DNA of 64,000 nucleotides from Mytilisepta virgata (GCA_028015205.1 CM051521.1:126302614-126366613); one strand, 5' to 3'; numbered from the stretch's first letter, positions 1 to 13,719 are shown. Notes: generated by a model not told the origin, from the letters alone. Made by a program: numbers and translations.

Positions 1-190
1 GAATATGATCATTAAAATACATGCAATACTTTCAACTGACATACTTTTTTTTCCAGTAGTAAATGTTATTGGAAGACAATTTAATTAAAAGTCTTATGTC
101 GATGAACGTTTACATATTTATCCTTGAGAAAACCATTTTTTTTTAAATATTTCTTTACAAGTTGTAATATCATTCCAATCAATTACAAAC

Positions 191-3100
191 CTCATCTTTA
201 ACTTGTGTTTCTGGTAACAAGTCACACACTTCTTGCAGGTACTTCTCAATTTTAGCCTACAAAATATATTTCCTAAACTATTATTAGACATCTATTGACA
301 GGCATTTTGTTCTATTTGATGCAACAAAACTATATTTCACAATTATATACTTTATGAGATTTATGGACATTTTGAAAACAATTTTACGATGAAAAATTAA
401 TAATACAAACTAAGATAATGCCAATCATAACTAAAGGCTCCAAGAAACCTGTATCGTTCACCAGGAAATCATTTGCAGAATAAATTTTTTGACTATGTCC
501 ATCTTTAATGGCACACTGCTGTCAAGTTTCAAAAGGCTCACTGATTTTGCCAAATTGTTCAGTGGTTTCAAACGAGAAGGTCTTTTAGTGAATTTTCCCA
601 TAAGGTTCTATGTTGAAATATTTTTGGTTCTGGTGGCCATCTTGGATAGCAGAAGGGGTCATCGGATACAATTCTGAAAGAGAGTCAACTAAGGACCATT
701 TCTGTCAAGTTTTGTTCCAATTCGCTTTTTGGTTTGAGACAAGATGATCTTTAAGTAAATTTCGCATAAGGTCCTATGTTAAACTATGATCTGCTCTGGC
801 GGCCATTTTGGTTGGCCGGCAGAGTAGTTGGATATAATTCTTGAAGAGGATTTCCTAAGGACTATTGCTGCCAAATTTTGTTCCAATTGGCTTTCAGATA
901 TACTTCTGAAAGAGGAACACCTAAGGATCATTGCTACCAACTTTTGTTTCAATTAGCTGTTTGGTTTCAGACAAAAAGATCTTTTAAATTTCCAATAAGG
1001 TCCTATGTTAAACTATGATTGGCTATGGTGGCCATCATGGTTGGAGGGCATGATCATCAGATACTTTTTTATAAAAGGACCACCTTAGGATCATTGCTAG
1101 TAAGTTTTGTTCAATTTTTGTGTGGTTTCAGACAAGATATTTAAGTAAATTTCCCATAGGTTAAACTATGTTTGGCTCTGGCAGCCATCTTCGATGAAAA
1201 TTGTAAAAGAGGACCACCTAAGGACCATTGCTGCCAATTGGCTGCTAAGTTTTATTCCAATTGGGCCAGTGATTTCAGAGGAAAAGACGTTTAAAGGAAA
1301 GTTTACAACAACAGATGCCAAGTGATTGCAAAAGCTCAAATGGACCTTTGGGTCAGGTAAGCTAAAAATAATAAAAGTACTGCCAGAAAATAAAACAAGA
1401 TGTGCTCAATTTGTCAATGAACCAAACTGTCAAAAATACACAGTGAATTACTTTCACCTTTGTAATATGCACCTATTGAAATGAAATTGTATTCATGTAC
1501 AAAGCAAGGTAATGCAGAAAGATGAATTTACTAAAAGGCTCCCAGGAGTATGTATTGCTCATTTCAAGGAGAAATTTTGACTATGCCAGCCATCTTGGCT
1601 AGTGGATGGTGATAAATTTTAAAGTGGCCATACTTGCTCTGGGTTTCAAAGAGTCAACACCTTTTTATTTTTATTTTTTACATACTCGTGATCAAGACCA
1701 TATTGGTCGAAACATTGAGTATTTTTAACTTTTTAGTTTGTTGTTGTTGTTTTACGATTTTATATTTGGTTTTGTTCGACTTGTGTATTTCATACATTTT
1801 AGTCGTTTTACGCCCCTTTTGACAGCTCACCATTTCCATTTATTTTTCTTGTTATCTATTGTCGCATGAGCTGTTTCACAACATACTTAGTTTTTTGTTC
1901 TTTAGTTTTTCCTACTGAAATAGAATGTGTAATATATAAAACTGAAAAGGTCTTTCCAAGCCATTAGCAACCCCAAAATGTACACTTCAGGTTGAAAAAG
2001 AAACAGCAATTTATTTCAGACACATCTGTTCTTCCATGAGGGATTCAATTATATACATGAATACAAGTATGTAGCCTTGAGCTGTTTTCTGCTCTTTGGT
2101 CGGGTTGTTGTCTCTTTGATACATTCCCTGTTTCCATTCTCTATTCTACATCTTTGTGATTTATCCTTATTCAACATTCACTTCAATTCCACCCATCTTT
2201 ATGATCATCTGAACTCCTCTTTACCTACCTCAGTCATTCATTACTCACCTGAGATCCATTTTGTTTCAGGATCATCTTGACTTCCTCTATTCCAATCTTA
2301 CACACACTACATTCAACAGTCTGAAAATTTAATACATTGAATACAACTTGATATGAGTATAAAACAATAACATCTCTTATGTACATGCATAAAATTTCTA
2401 AAATATTCACTTATAAAAATGTATTCCCATTTAAAACAGGGTTAAACAAATTTTATATGTAGTACAATAGGAAATTGGTGCTGTATGTTAAGAATCATAG
2501 TAAAGCAAAATTCAAGTAAAGTGTGATTATAATTTACAACTAATATATATCTTTGTCTAAGAGAATTTTGTGTTTTCAGTTTTTTATATAAACCATGTTT
2601 GCTTAGTAAAATCAGTTTTCATACTGTTATTGTCTTGTATGTTTTCTGTAATACTGTAAATTATTGCATGCATTTATTGCAATTTTGTCATTTTAGACCA
2701 AAATGCGATTTTAATTTTTGCAATATTGAGATAAATCCCACTTCATTCATATTAAAAATTCCAAAATGCGAGTTTAAATTATTGCGATTACAACCCTGTC
2801 GCATTTTTCGCAATAATTTCCGTACATGTATTTACAGTACCAACTTTGAGATTGCCCCTGTTTTAGAACAAGAGGCTCACCAGAGCCTGTATCGCTCACC
2901 TGGAGTCTGGTTTTCATTGGACAATTAATCAACGATTTGACCAAGTTTGTTGCAATTGGTTCAATTGTTCAGGGAAAATTTGTTGAAGATTTATTTTTCA
3001 TAAGGTTTAATGTTAAAATATGTTCCCTGATGGTGGTAGTCCTGGCAGGAAGTTGACAAAATTGACCAGGAATAAGGGTGAACCTTAAATAAATGTAACA

Positions 3101-6100
3101 GAACCCGACCTCAAATTACACAAACCAATAACTCCTAAATAGAATTTGGGATTCCCTTCAAAATTTCAGGATAGGTAGATCTCAACATGGCAAACATTTT
3201 TCAATTTATATTTCACTTCTATCTCAAATAGTTTTGGAGATAAATGCAAAAATGTTAAAATTTTGAAAATTTGACAAAAAAAAGGGCAATAACTCCTAAA
3301 TGGGTTTTGGGATTTCCTTTAAAATTTCAGGGTATGTAGATCTCAACATGGCAAACATTTTTCAAATTTACATTTCACTTATATCTCAAATAGTTTTGGA
3401 GATAAATGACGAAAAATGTTAAATTTTGAAAATTTGACAAAAAAGGGGCAACAACTCCTACATGGGTTTTGGGATTTCCTTTAAAATTTCAGGGTAGGTA
3501 GATCTCAACATGGCAAACATTTTTCAAATTTACATTTCACTTCTATCTCACATAGTTTTGGAGATAAATGACGAAAAATGTTAAAATTTTGAAAATTTGA
3601 CAAAAAAAGGGCAATAACTCCTACATGGGTTTTGGAATTTCCTTCAAAATTTCAGGGTAGGTAGGTCTTGTCATGCTGATCAATTTTACCCCGTCAGATT
3701 TTCGATATCTGTAACGGTTTTTGAGTTATTAGCAAAAAACAGCAATTTACCCCTATGTTCTATTTTTAGTAACAGCGGCCATGTTTTTCGACGAATCAAA
3801 AATCCCCACACCAGTTCTATGCAAGGTACCCCAAGGAACAATCTTACCAAGTTTCATTTGATTTTGAATAGTAGTTTCAGAGAAGAAGATTTTTGAAATA
3901 ATAACATAAAAAAAAGCCAAAAATGTCAAAAAGGGCAATAACTCTAACATCAGTTGACAGATTTTCACAAAAATCAGCACATAGGTAGCTCTCATCATGC
4001 TGAACACTTTCAACCTGCCAGAATATGCCGTAACCTAATGATTTTTGAGATATTTGCGAAAAACTGTTGTTTGACCCCTATGTTCTATTTTTAGTAACAG
4101 TGGCCATGTTTTTCGACGAATCAAAAATCCCCACACCAGTTCTATGCAGGGTACCCCAAGGAACATTCATACCAAGTTTGGTTCTAATTAGTCAAGTAGT
4201 TTCAGAGGAGAAGAGTTTTGTATAATTGTTAACGACGACGACGGACGACGACGACGACGACGGACGCCAAGTGATGGCAATAGCTCACATGGCCTTTGGC
4301 CAGGTGAGCTAACAAGACTAATACAAGCTTAAGAATCATAACAAATCTGATATAAATAAGGTCGTCTATATCTGAACACTACAAAATAGATGAATGTGTC
4401 AGTATCCTTTTTAAGAAAAATTGATAAACAGACCGGGTTCTGACTGATCATCTTCCATCACTGTCAATGGTCATCATACTTTGCTTACAAGATAACATGT
4501 TATCATTCTCTGATTATGTTATTTGCTCTAAGGCAAAAGCTGACAATTTCTGCTTTTATAAAAAATGCAAAATTTAGAGTATTTCTAACAAAATAAGTGG
4601 TAAACTAGAGATTGTGTCTGAAACATAAGGATACCCCATTCTCCTGTACATAGAATACCCATCTTTTATCTATGACAGTAAATCAGTTTGAGAATTATTC
4701 TAAATATTTTGAAAGTTTTATAATATATCTTGTTTACATTAATTTTGACCCAATTAAAAATAATGAATCAAGAGTGCTAAATTCTGTTTCTGACATAAGA
4801 ACCCAAATGCAGAAATTCAATGGAGTCACTCAAGCATGAAATGTAGGTCATGTGAACTTAGATGTTCATGATTTTTGTTGAACTAAAGAAGAAGATTGCA
4901 GTTGTAAAATATCATTGATATATTATCACAGGTTTTTTTAGAAATAGACTAAAATGCCAAAATTTAATCAGTCACTCAAGTATAAAATGTAGATCATGGT
5001 GACCAAGATATTGCCGAGTTGTTTTGTACTATATAAGACAACTGCAGTAATAGTACATTACCATATGTTCTTTAATGAAACATTTAATCCAAATCACTCG
5101 AGCATATAATGTAGGTTGTGGGACTCAATTGTTGTTGATTGTGTTGTACTATTTAATATGATTTAAGTTGTTAAATATCAATAATTACCATCAGTTCGTT
5201 AATACATGTATATACCTATAGGTCATTCAAGCATAAAATATAGGTCACGGATACTAGCTGACTTTTGTTGTACTATATACATTTAAGATGAATGAATATG
5301 TACATGTGTATATTAGTCTTCCCAACATAAAGAGTTGATGGATATTTTCAATCTAAAGAAACCCACCAATAATCTTTGAGTACTTACGTCTTTAGGCTTT
5401 ATCTTCTGATTCTTCCATACTGTATCTTTACAATGTTGTATAGCTCCACATTTCTGGGCATTAGCAATGTGACTACACCAGTATGATGGTCCATATGTAC
5501 ACTCTTTAGTACCTAGTAACCCCGGGTCAGCAAGTCCTGAGAATATATAATATTTTACAATGTTCATATATATTCTGTTGTAAGCTTACACATTACATAC
5601 TGTATCAGTACAGATGTATGAAGCTTTATTTTTAAAAAGTGTTGTATAGAGAGAATACATGTAAATAGACAAAGAAAAAAACATTCCATGATAGCATGAA
5701 AAATCAATGTTTACCCAGCATGTTCATGCTATACATTTTAGCGACTTGTAAAAATAAACCTTCCAGCATGAAATAAAACTACAAACATTATACAGTCAAA
5801 TCTCGATTTCTCAAGCCAGAATGGCTCAAATACCACCAATTTCTCGAACCACTTTCTTAGTCCCATAAGTGGATATTCCATTTTATTTACATGTACCAGC
5901 ATTCACTCGAACATCATGTTTTCTCGAACTAATTTGGACGGTCCCTTCGAGTTCGAGTTACCGAGGTTCACTGTAAATGAATAAACCCTTTACCATAGAC
6001 TTTAAAGCAATCACTACATCATCTGGAATACTTTTATGTATTTAATCTATAGTATATTCTCAAAAACTGTGCAACAAACTCCTAATAATACCATATATCT

Positions 6101-9100
6101 GCTAGTATAATTTTCAAACACAATAATGGGTCATTGGCACATAGTCCAAATAAAACTAACTATATTTATAATAGGGGAGATGAAATTAGAATAACTGTGT
6201 AATAAAAAATTTTAATTTCAGAAATGCAAGGGGAAAGCTGTTGGAGTTTCAAATTACTTAAATCCTGATGTGCCTAAAAATGATATATTTGGTTAATCTT
6301 GTTTGCTAAAAGTGGATTAGGAACCAAGATATAATAGCTTATTTTAATCCTTCTCTTGGTGCTTTTCTCACTTGAAACAGGCCACCCATTTTGTGTCCGC
6401 AGATGACTGAACAAAAGATACTCATTTTAAACAAGAGTTGACACACCACATGTCTTGCCTGAGTATGCACATGTACACAAAATAATGATTATCTGATACC
6501 CAAGTCAAAGGAAAATGTGTTAAAAGAAATTGAGGTCAAGATCAAAAGGCAGGTGTCGTACCGACATGTATCCAACAAGAACTATCTATTGACCAAATAT
6601 GGTGGGTCTAGGTATTAAAGTTGCTGAGAAATGGACCTAATCTCGAAAATATGACGAGTCACTCAAGCATGCATTGAGGTCAATGTCCAAAGACAAGTGT
6701 CAGACTTGCATGTACCCACTAAGAACTATCTATAGAACAAACACTGATGGGTCTAGTTATTACAGTTGCTGAAAAAGGACTTAATCAAGAAACTTCAATG
6801 AAAGTCACTCAACCATGAAATTGAGGTCAACGTCCAGAGACAAGTGTCAGACTGGCGTGTACCCATCAAGAACTATCAATAGACCAAATACATTGGGTCT
6901 AGGTATTACAGTTTCTGAGAAATGGACTTAACCATGAAAATGTGACGCAGATCATTCAAGCATGAAATTGAGGCCATGGTCAAAAGGTAGTGTCAGATTG
7001 ACATGTATCCACCAAGAACTATCTATTGACCAAATATGGTGGATCTAGGTATTACAGTTTCTGAGAAATGGACTTAACCATGAAAAAGTGACAAAGTCAC
7101 TCAAGCATGAAATTGAGGTCATGGTCAAAAGGTAGTGTCAGACTGGCATGTACCCACTAAGAACCATCTATAGACCAAATATGGTTGGCCTAGGTATTAC
7201 AGTTGCTGAGAAATGGATTTAACCACGAAACTTGGACGCAGATTTTAAAGTCATGTTTATGAAGTCATGAACCATGAACCATGAAAATGAGGTCAGGGTC
7301 ATAAGACAAGTATACTGCGGCAAACCTTATAGGATAGGCTATCCTGTGGACCATAATTGTAGGTATTACATGTGCAAAGTTATTAAAGTTTTAAAAAAGT
7401 TTACGCCATCGTCGCCGCCGCTGCCAGAAAGTAATACCTACATCTTGCAGACGAGACAATAAAAACTATAAAATACAAAATTTCAGCATGAACTTGTATA
7501 TATATCAAATCTAAAGACAGACCAGGCCACTTTTGGAATCTTTTTTTATATAGGGCCATACAGGAGGGATTAGGACATCAGCAAATGAGAAATTAAAATG
7601 TAATTCATAAACTAAGAACTCGGCCAGCACATAGCACCTTTATCAAGAAAACACATGAAATAAAACCTGCAAATAAGATGAGATAATGTTTATTAACCAA
7701 ATAAGGGCTATCTAAGGACAATAAGTAACAGAGTAACAAAAATAACCTTGTACCCCTCTCTTCTAGTTTTTATCAAAACGCATTTTACTTGCTTCAATAT
7801 TATTCTTAATTTTGAAAGATTTTTAAAATAAACTTCTTCAGCTAATAAGCATGAAATACAAACATATTTTTGTTAAAACCATCCTTTTTCAATTCTTAAC
7901 CTTATTTTTTCCATGTATTAACATTAAATTTTAAATATATATAGTTTCAGTCCTTGATAAGATCATGTGATAATTATGTAATATTTAAATCCATATTTAG
8001 ACTCCAAAAATAAACTTACAGAATAAATGGTCACATGTTAACTCTACACTTCAATGAGTCACATGTTTTACAAGTTTTTACCTCAAAACGTGATTTCATT
8101 ACAATAGGGTAGTAAATATTTATAACATGTCATGAGTTTTAAATTCTTAAAGAACTCACATGTTTTATTTTATGACTTTTCATTCACTTTCAATTATATT
8201 TTGGATAATTTTGATTAAAACAGTTTAACCTGTCAATTCTTTTTGACAACATGGACTTTAGAAATTATTGCAAATTAAAAAAATGCTTGATTCATTTAGA
8301 TAAATATAGGTATACTAATGACAAAAAAATAATCATATGATATGTAATGCTTGTCATATTGGGTGTGGTTCCAATGTACAGAAAATCACACAGAAGCCTC
8401 TGCTAGATGAGCAAGTACTTTAGGTCAATCTCACTTCAGAGATAGGAAGGTTTAGGTTTACTAATTTTTTTGATTTTACACTAATGTATAAGTTCTTTGC
8501 AAGGCCAGGCTTAAAATATTCATTGTCTGCTGTAGCCTGTGCCATACTTACGAAGGAAGGCATCTTTTTTTTGGGGGGGAGGAGGGGATAAGTAACTTAT
8601 ATTGATGATTAAATTCATGAACTCAATTGAACAAAAATAATTTCTGTGACTTTACTGAAATTGTAAATTAACACTAGAGGCTCTCAAGAGCCTGTAACGC
8701 TCACCTGGATTTAACTTTTCACCTTGAGGGGACTAAAAATTTAAGTGTTGCAGTCAATTTGGCTGTTTTTTCTATAGGGTTCTATGTTAAACAAAGTTCA
8801 ACTGTGGCAGTCATCTTGAATGACAGTCAAGGTCAATGGACAAATTTCTAAAAGAGGACCATTTCTGCTAAGTCTTGTTCCAACTGGCTAAGTAGTTTCA
8901 GAGAAGAAGATTTTTGAGTGAATTTCCCATAGGGTCCTATGTTAAACTAAGTTCGGCTGTGTCGGCCATCTTGGTTCACAGTCCACGAAATCGGATACAT
9001 TTCTGAAAGAGGACCTCCTAAGGACCATTGCTGCCTGGTCTGATTCCAATTGGTCAAGTTGTTTCAGATAAGAAGATTTTTCAATTAATTTTCCTATAGG

Positions 9101-12100
9101 GGCCCTATGTTAAATTAATTTCGGCTGTGGCGGGCCAACTTGGTTAACAATCCGGGTCATCGGACATATTTCTGAAAGAGAACCTCCAAAGGACCATTAC
9201 TGCCAACTTTGGTTCCAATTGGCCTTGTAGATTCATAGAAGAAAATTTTTTAAATTCATACCCCCCTTTATATTTTTAGTAACAGCAGCCATGTTGGTTG
9301 GAAGTCGGGGATGCTGGACAAACTTTTGGAAGGAGGCCACCCAAGGACCATTCCAACAAAGTTTGGTCTCAATTGGCCCAGTGGTTTCAGAGGAGAAGAT
9401 CTTTAAAGGAAAGTTTACGCTGGATGCTGTCTTTAAAGGGCAAAAACCCCTATAAGGGGTCAATCAATGATTTTGGTTGATTGATTGATTGTTGCTTAAC
9501 GTCCAGTGGCAAATATTTCATGCTTCTTCAGGATGAGAACCAGTTCAATTTATCAAACAATTCAATTAGGGGTGGGATGGGACAAAAAGGGGAACCAATT
9601 TTGACTGCCACTGTAAAAGGAGGATGGTTGGGTAGGGTCGGATAATTTAGCCTTCTGTAGCGGCCATCAGCCTACTCTTTTTCGAAAACTACAGAAGGGG
9701 TTTTTAGCGTGCAGGGAGTGTGGCATTCTCCAAACACGTTACCCACTATGGTCCGCAGTCAGGCTTTCCGTATTATGACCTGACAACCACCAACGAGAGG
9801 GTCTCCCCTATCCGCCACCTGGGGATGCACTGGACAGCTCTATGGGTTGAGCCCCCGTGATCCATCACTGGTGCCTAGCAATGATTTTGGTGATGTTGAC
9901 TTGTTTGTAGATCTTACTTTGTTGAACATTTTTGCTGTTTACAGTTTGTCTTTATCTATAATAATATTCAAGATAATAACCTAAAACTGCAAAATTTCCT
10001 TAAAATTAACAATTCAGGGGCAATAACCCAACAAAGGGATTGATTCATCTGAAAATTTCATGGCAGGTAGATCTTGCACTGTTGAACATTTTTACCCCAT
10101 TCAGTTTTGCTCTAAATGCTTTAGTTTTTGAGATATAAGACAAAAACTGTTGTTTATCCCTATGTTCTATTTTTAGCCATGTCAGCCATTTTGGTCAGCA
10201 GGCGGGGTCACCAGTCATATTTTTTAAACTAGTTAACAGACGACGATGGCAACGACGGATGCCATGTGATGAGAATAGCTCACTTGACCCTTTGGGTCAG
10301 GTGAGCTAAAAAATGTCACTCTAAAGGTCAAAGGTGACTACAAATTTTTGGGTAAGGTCTATTTTGGAAAGACGGGCAGGCTGCAGCAAATAAACCAAAT
10401 TCTAATCTAGGCCAAATAAAACATTTTTTTAAGAATAAAAAATTTAAGGGTAGACAGCTTTTGAAAATATCTCCTTTAGATACTTTATATATTTTGCAAA
10501 AGTCAAACGTACGGTACATGTCAGTAGTTTATATTCTGTGACACCAATTATGATACACAAAATGGACATTTCTTTATCATGGTACATGTACCTTCTCAAC
10601 AGTTTTTCTCCAAGATGGAAATTTTAAAAGCTGAAAAAATACCCAAATTTGTTGAAGAGCAGATTAGAATGCCAAAAAGGGTCTGAAAGAGAAAACCATT
10701 TTAGGAGAGAGCTATGAATCAGGGAAGTACTAACTGTAAGAGATTTTATAGCAGTGAATTTTAAGGTATCAATAACATGATGGTATCTATTATAAACTGT
10801 AGTTATTGCTTTGATTCTATCTGATGAAAAAGAGCCTTAAAATATTAACACGGTTACTTACTATATCATATCAACCACTGTAACTGGGACACAAAAAATT
10901 AGTTTGAAAAATGTGAAATATGGTGAATTCTAACCTATTTGATTTGCATCAAAACCAAAAACAGAAAGAACCGTCTAGTTATAAAAAAAAAACTTGGATA
11001 GAATAAACAACTTGCACTAACAATCTAGATATGATAATCACTCTTCACTACACAGACATGAAGACAAAGTTTAAATATCTCCCCCTGATTCAAATGAGGA
11101 CGGTTACACAACTTTACATAACTTCATTATACAAGAAAAATTACAAGGTTATACATGTGTACCAGTTGAAATACTTTTACGTGTACTTTTTTCATTATGA
11201 AAATATGCAAATGTTTTCTGAATAGGAATAAATTTCACTTAAAATAATCATAACAAAGTCAAATAAACTGTTATAATAAAAATAAGGACATATTTGGAAG
11301 CTAAGGACTCTGAACTAAGAGATGGTTTTAGGTTTTACTCTGGTCATTTTTGCATTTTTGTCTTCTCTACAATGTTGTACTAAAGTCTGTTTCCAAATTC
11401 CATGTTTTTGGCCTTCTGCATTTATATATAAATTATATCTTATATAAATGTTGAAATGAGCACCAAATTTGGTATTACAAAATTTTCAATATTAATAATT
11501 ACACACATGTATAAGAAATTCTTTCTCATTTTGAATTTTATAAATTATTTCCCAGTATACTTTGTACATGGAAGATGGCTGAACTTCCTCAATTTGTATT
11601 ATATACAATGTACTGCTTAACCAATTTTATCCATCTTTATAAGTATTTTAATATTTATTATATAGATGATTCAATAATAGATCATAGTTTGATAAAATCA
11701 ATTAATATAAAATGTAGTACATACTAGAATGAACGGGTGCATTTAATAAAATGAACATTAAAATGGCAACATCCCATGGTGGCTCTCTAGACGTCATACA
11801 TGTTCTACTCTGCCTGATATTTTTGTTTGTAAGCACTTTATGATCAGTGCAGAAATGGACAATTTTGGGTAGTTTCAGGAACAAAATAGTACATTAAGTG
11901 TTGCACCAGGCTTAAAATGATATCTAATTATGATTGATTCTTCGGTTCATGAAATAATTTATTTATGAACACACTATTTTTTAATGTCGGGTATATGTAA
12001 TTTTAACTGAATGAGCCAAACATGCAGATCTGGATTGTACTCTAAAAGAAAGTTTGAGAGAAACATACTTTAGACATAGTTAATTTAATTTCTTTCCAAA

Positions 12101-13444
12101 TCCCTGGTTATCTAGTTCAAAAATATATTTTAAATACTGCAAATATACAATTTCACTTTTGAAGTATTATAAGGGATAACTGATGGTAATTTTTTTGGAG
12201 GTAAAGAGCAAGACTCTCTCCAGTTGTGGTTTAGAAAATTCTTTTAACCAAGTAGAAATTATTCATATATAATAAAAAGGGATAATCATTAACAATTATT
12301 TTAATTATTTTTTTCAAAATCGCCACATAGTTCAAAGTAAGCATTTAGTTTGCTTGATATGCTAGTTCTGTAAATAACTTCAGAATGAGTTTATGTACAT
12401 TTTGAGTACTCAGTTCCCCACTTTGAAATTTTTTTTTATATATTGCATGAAAATAATTTTCAAACAATGTTCATGAATTATTATTTGTTTGCTTTTAACT
12501 TAATTTGGTCTGGAATGGAAAGTAATGTTTATAATTTTTTGTGATAATTAAAAAAAATTCATAAATTTATCTTAAAGGACAAAAGAAAGAGTGAAAATGA
12601 AAAAACATGATCAAAACTCAAATTTGAATTGTACAATTTTGAGCAGTGTGGCCGAGTGGTTGAGAGGGTGGACTTTAAATAACGAGGTTGATACCGCTGT
12701 GGGTTTGAAACTCACGTGTCAAGGTTTCCAGAACCTACCATAGCTCAGGGGTTTCACCTATTTTCGGACCTGGAATATTGGGCTTTCCTCTGCCACAAGC
12801 CTGACGATCATGCGAGAACCCAGTATCTGCCAAACCATCGTTAATTTAGCCGTTGGTAAAAACCTATACAGAGCTTATGTTGATTGTTCACTTGAACACA
12901 ACGATGTTAAATAAAACTTACCTTTTTTTCATTCAACCAATGTAATTTTTACATGTATTAATTCTTATTTGTGTATAAATTGACTTCTCCAAAAAAGGGA
13001 ATCACTGAATAATTTTAATTTATTTTTAAAAAAAATCAAAGTATAGACTTCACAATAATAGGGCAAGAAGGTCCAAATGAATTTATATTTAATTTAAAGC
13101 TAAAGAAGTACCTTTAGTAGGCTTCCTTTAAAAAAAAATCAAGACTAAATGTTTAAATGAAAGAGTTAAAAACTTTTCTTCTTACCACTTATGATTTATC
13201 AACTATGTTTGCCTTCATTCTGGAGCAAATAATTCAACTAATAAATAGTAATATACTAAAGTTTCCTGTTCGGGGACATTTGTCATGATTTGGTAGAGAA
13301 GCGTTGACGAATGAACACAATTCCATCCAGCTTTCTTTAATAAATTAAGAGACCATTCGAACCATAATTTCTTCTTTCAATAATTAATGTTCTAACAGTA
13401 AACTTACCCAAAGTTATGAACGAAAACAGCACTAGATATTTCAT
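191..13444 (-). CDS. PSAP: Prosaposin (saposin precursor), 5' portion, 4 exons, continues past left edge
   Basis: Lysosomal/secreted precursor that is cut into saposins, small helical activators of sphingolipid hydrolases. I joined four exons: 13408-13444 (12 codons plus 1 nt, start MKYLVLFSFITLG), 5388-5536, 2249-2320 and 191-256. Every junction has GT/AG and phases agree (1, 0, 0), giving 108 codons so far. The first 16-17 residues are a hydrophobic signal peptide ending near GLA-DPG. Exon 2 encodes a saposin A-type domain (LLGTKECTYGPSYWCSHI...CGAIQHCKDTVW), the domain that starts and ends prosaposins. Exons 3-4 open a saposin B-type domain (VECSVCK..., then KIEKYLQEVCDLLPE). Later domains lie outside the window. 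Introns are large and full of repeats. Surfactant protein B-like genes share this domain order, so the symbol is family-level. Confidence 0.88.
431..1365 (+). repeat. Hairpin-ended interspersed element, copy A
   Basis: Starts CTAAAGGCTCCAAG and ends CTTTGGGTCAGGTAAGCTAA, the termini shared by copies at 2870, 8674, 17401 and 55811. The interior is a degenerate array of about 180-bp units, each with 'taaggtcctatgttaaac', 'ggccatcttgg' and 'aaggaccattgctgcc'. No convincing coding sequence. Lies past exon 4 toward the left edge, within PSAP intron 3. Confidence 0.75.
1531..1660 (+). repeat. Truncated 5' end of the hairpin-ended element
   Basis: Begins CTAAAAGGCTCCCAGGAG and contains the 'ccatcttggctag' motif of the same family, then stops without the AGGTGAGCTAA end. 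It is a fragment inside PSAP intron 3. Confidence 0.55.
1683..1890 (+). repeat. Dispersed repeat, partner of 47074-47266
   Basis: Shares with 47074-47266 the segments 'ctcgtgatcaag.ccatatt', 'ttcgacttgtgtatttt', 'ccccttttgacag.tcaccatttcc' and 'attgtcg.atg.gctgttt.'. The two copies are in the same orientation and 45 kb apart. The second sits just before a LINE remnant, so this may be part of that LINE family. Confidence 0.65.
2072..2145 (+). repeat. Fragment of a dispersed mussel-type repeat tail
   Basis: Contains 'ccttgagctgttttctgctctttggtcggg' (split here only by reading) followed by 'cattccctgtttccattctctattcta'; the same tail occurs at 33935-33992 next to the Tc1-like insertion. I recall this motif as abundant in Mytilus DNA, which is memory and not a search. 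Confidence 0.5.
2870..4312 (+). repeat. Hairpin-ended interspersed element, copy B
   Basis: The 5' end carries AGGCTC-ACCA-GAGCCT, a self-complementary hairpin, followed by 'gtatcgctcacctgg'. The 3' end has a (GACGAC)n tract, then 'caagtgatggcaatagctc' and a hairpin arm ending CCAGGTGAGCTAA. The interior holds a 162-bp tandem array and two near-copies of 'cgacgaatcaaaaatcccc'. It lies in PSAP intron 2, with the same arrangement seen in copies C and F. Confidence 0.8.
3127..3720 (+). repeat. Tandem array, about 162-bp unit, 3.7 copies
   Basis: Units start with 'aataactccta' at about 3127, 3288, 3450 and 3613, giving periods of 161-163 bp. Each includes 'ttcagggtaggtagatctca' and 'tttggagataaatg'. 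Units 2-4 are clearly closer to each other than to unit 1. Internal to copy B. Confidence 0.85.
4808..5245 (+). repeat. Degenerate tandem array, about 140-bp unit
   Basis: The motif 'tcactcaagcatgaaatgta' recurs in diverged form at about 4825, 4970, 5095 and 5220, each followed by 'gg/gatca/cggg' and 'gttgtac/aacta'. It ends just before PSAP exon 2 and is related in wording to the array at 6540-7330. Confidence 0.55.
6540..7330 (+). repeat. Tandem array, about 145-bp unit, 5 copies, in PSAP intron 1
   Basis: The motif 'gtgtcagactggcatgtacc' appears in variants at about 6551, 6697, 6844, 6989 and 7134, a spacing of 145-147 bp. Each unit carries 'aagaactatctat.gaccaa', 'tctaggtattacagtt' and 'catgaaattgaggtca'. 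No gene is seen in it. Confidence 0.85.
7480..8673. other. PSAP intron 1 segment, no feature seen
   Basis: AT-rich DNA with short simple runs (a G/A-rich tract near 8570-8590). I see no exon, hairpin or clear repeat. Confidence 0.5.
8674..10309 (+). repeat. Hairpin-ended interspersed element, copy C, with nested SINE
   Basis: Starts CTAGAGGCTC-TCAA-GAGCCT (hairpin), then 'gtaacgctcacctgg'. Ends with the hairpin TAGCTCACTTGACC...GGTCAGGTGAGCTAA. Internal units of about 180 bp carry 'ggtcctatgttaaacta', 'cggccatcttgg' and 'gaaagaggacctcctaagga'. It is interrupted by the SINE at 9478-9878. Confidence 0.8.
9478..9878 (-). mobile_element. SINE-like insertion with 13-bp target duplication
   Basis: Flanked by perfect direct repeats CAATGATTTTGGT at 9465-9477 and 9879-9891. 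Read on the minus strand, the head begins near GGCACCAGTGATGGATCACG and the 3' end is TTGCCACTGGACGTTAAGCA followed by (ATCA)n. The last 80 bp or so match the 3' end of the SINE at 21510-21868. The head shows no tRNA boxes that I can recognise. Confidence 0.8.
10310..12223. other. PSAP intron 1 segment, no feature seen
   Basis: AT-rich with scattered poly-A/T. Short open frames exist on both strands, but none has coding character or convincing splice sites. Confidence 0.5.
12224..12345 (+). repeat. 122-bp segment duplicated at 14157-14278
   Basis: Nearly identical to 14157-14278 in the same orientation; I see one difference ('attcatatat' against 'attgatatat'). The second copy lies in the centre of the foldback element 13720-14610. 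Confidence 0.85.
12641..12926 (+). mobile_element. tRNA-derived SINE
   Basis: The head begins GAGCAGTGTGGCCGAGTGGT, an A-box of the leucine/serine tRNA type, and has 'gggtttgaaactcac' at about 12701 in the B-box position. A body of about 190 bp follows ('agctcaggggtttcacctat', 'cctctgccacaagcctgacg') and ends 'gatgttaaataaaactta'. A working tRNA is unlikely, because the acceptor stem does not close and the body runs on. Confidence 0.75.
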
Positions 13445-13719
13445 CCTCAGTGCAGTTGTCACAGTTAACTATAAAAAAAAGTCATGTGATGTTTAGTCAG
13501 ATGACTTTTACCGGAAGTCAATAGTTGTTTCCCGTTTCCCGCTGGTCCTTTTTTCTTTGTTAGAAAAGCCGCTGTAGCGTAAAATTGACAAGTCCGTAAA
13601 AAATGGAAGTTTAGACCCTCAATACGTTGTAATTTCTTTTATGTCTGGGCACACACAAAGAATAAAATAAAATCAATATAGGAATGTCAGTAAATCTAGC
13701 AAAAATGGACCCTTTAATA

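Noticed and set aside
12641..12715. A possible functional tRNA gene
   Set aside because: The A and B boxes are present, but the acceptor stem does not pair and a SINE body follows directly.
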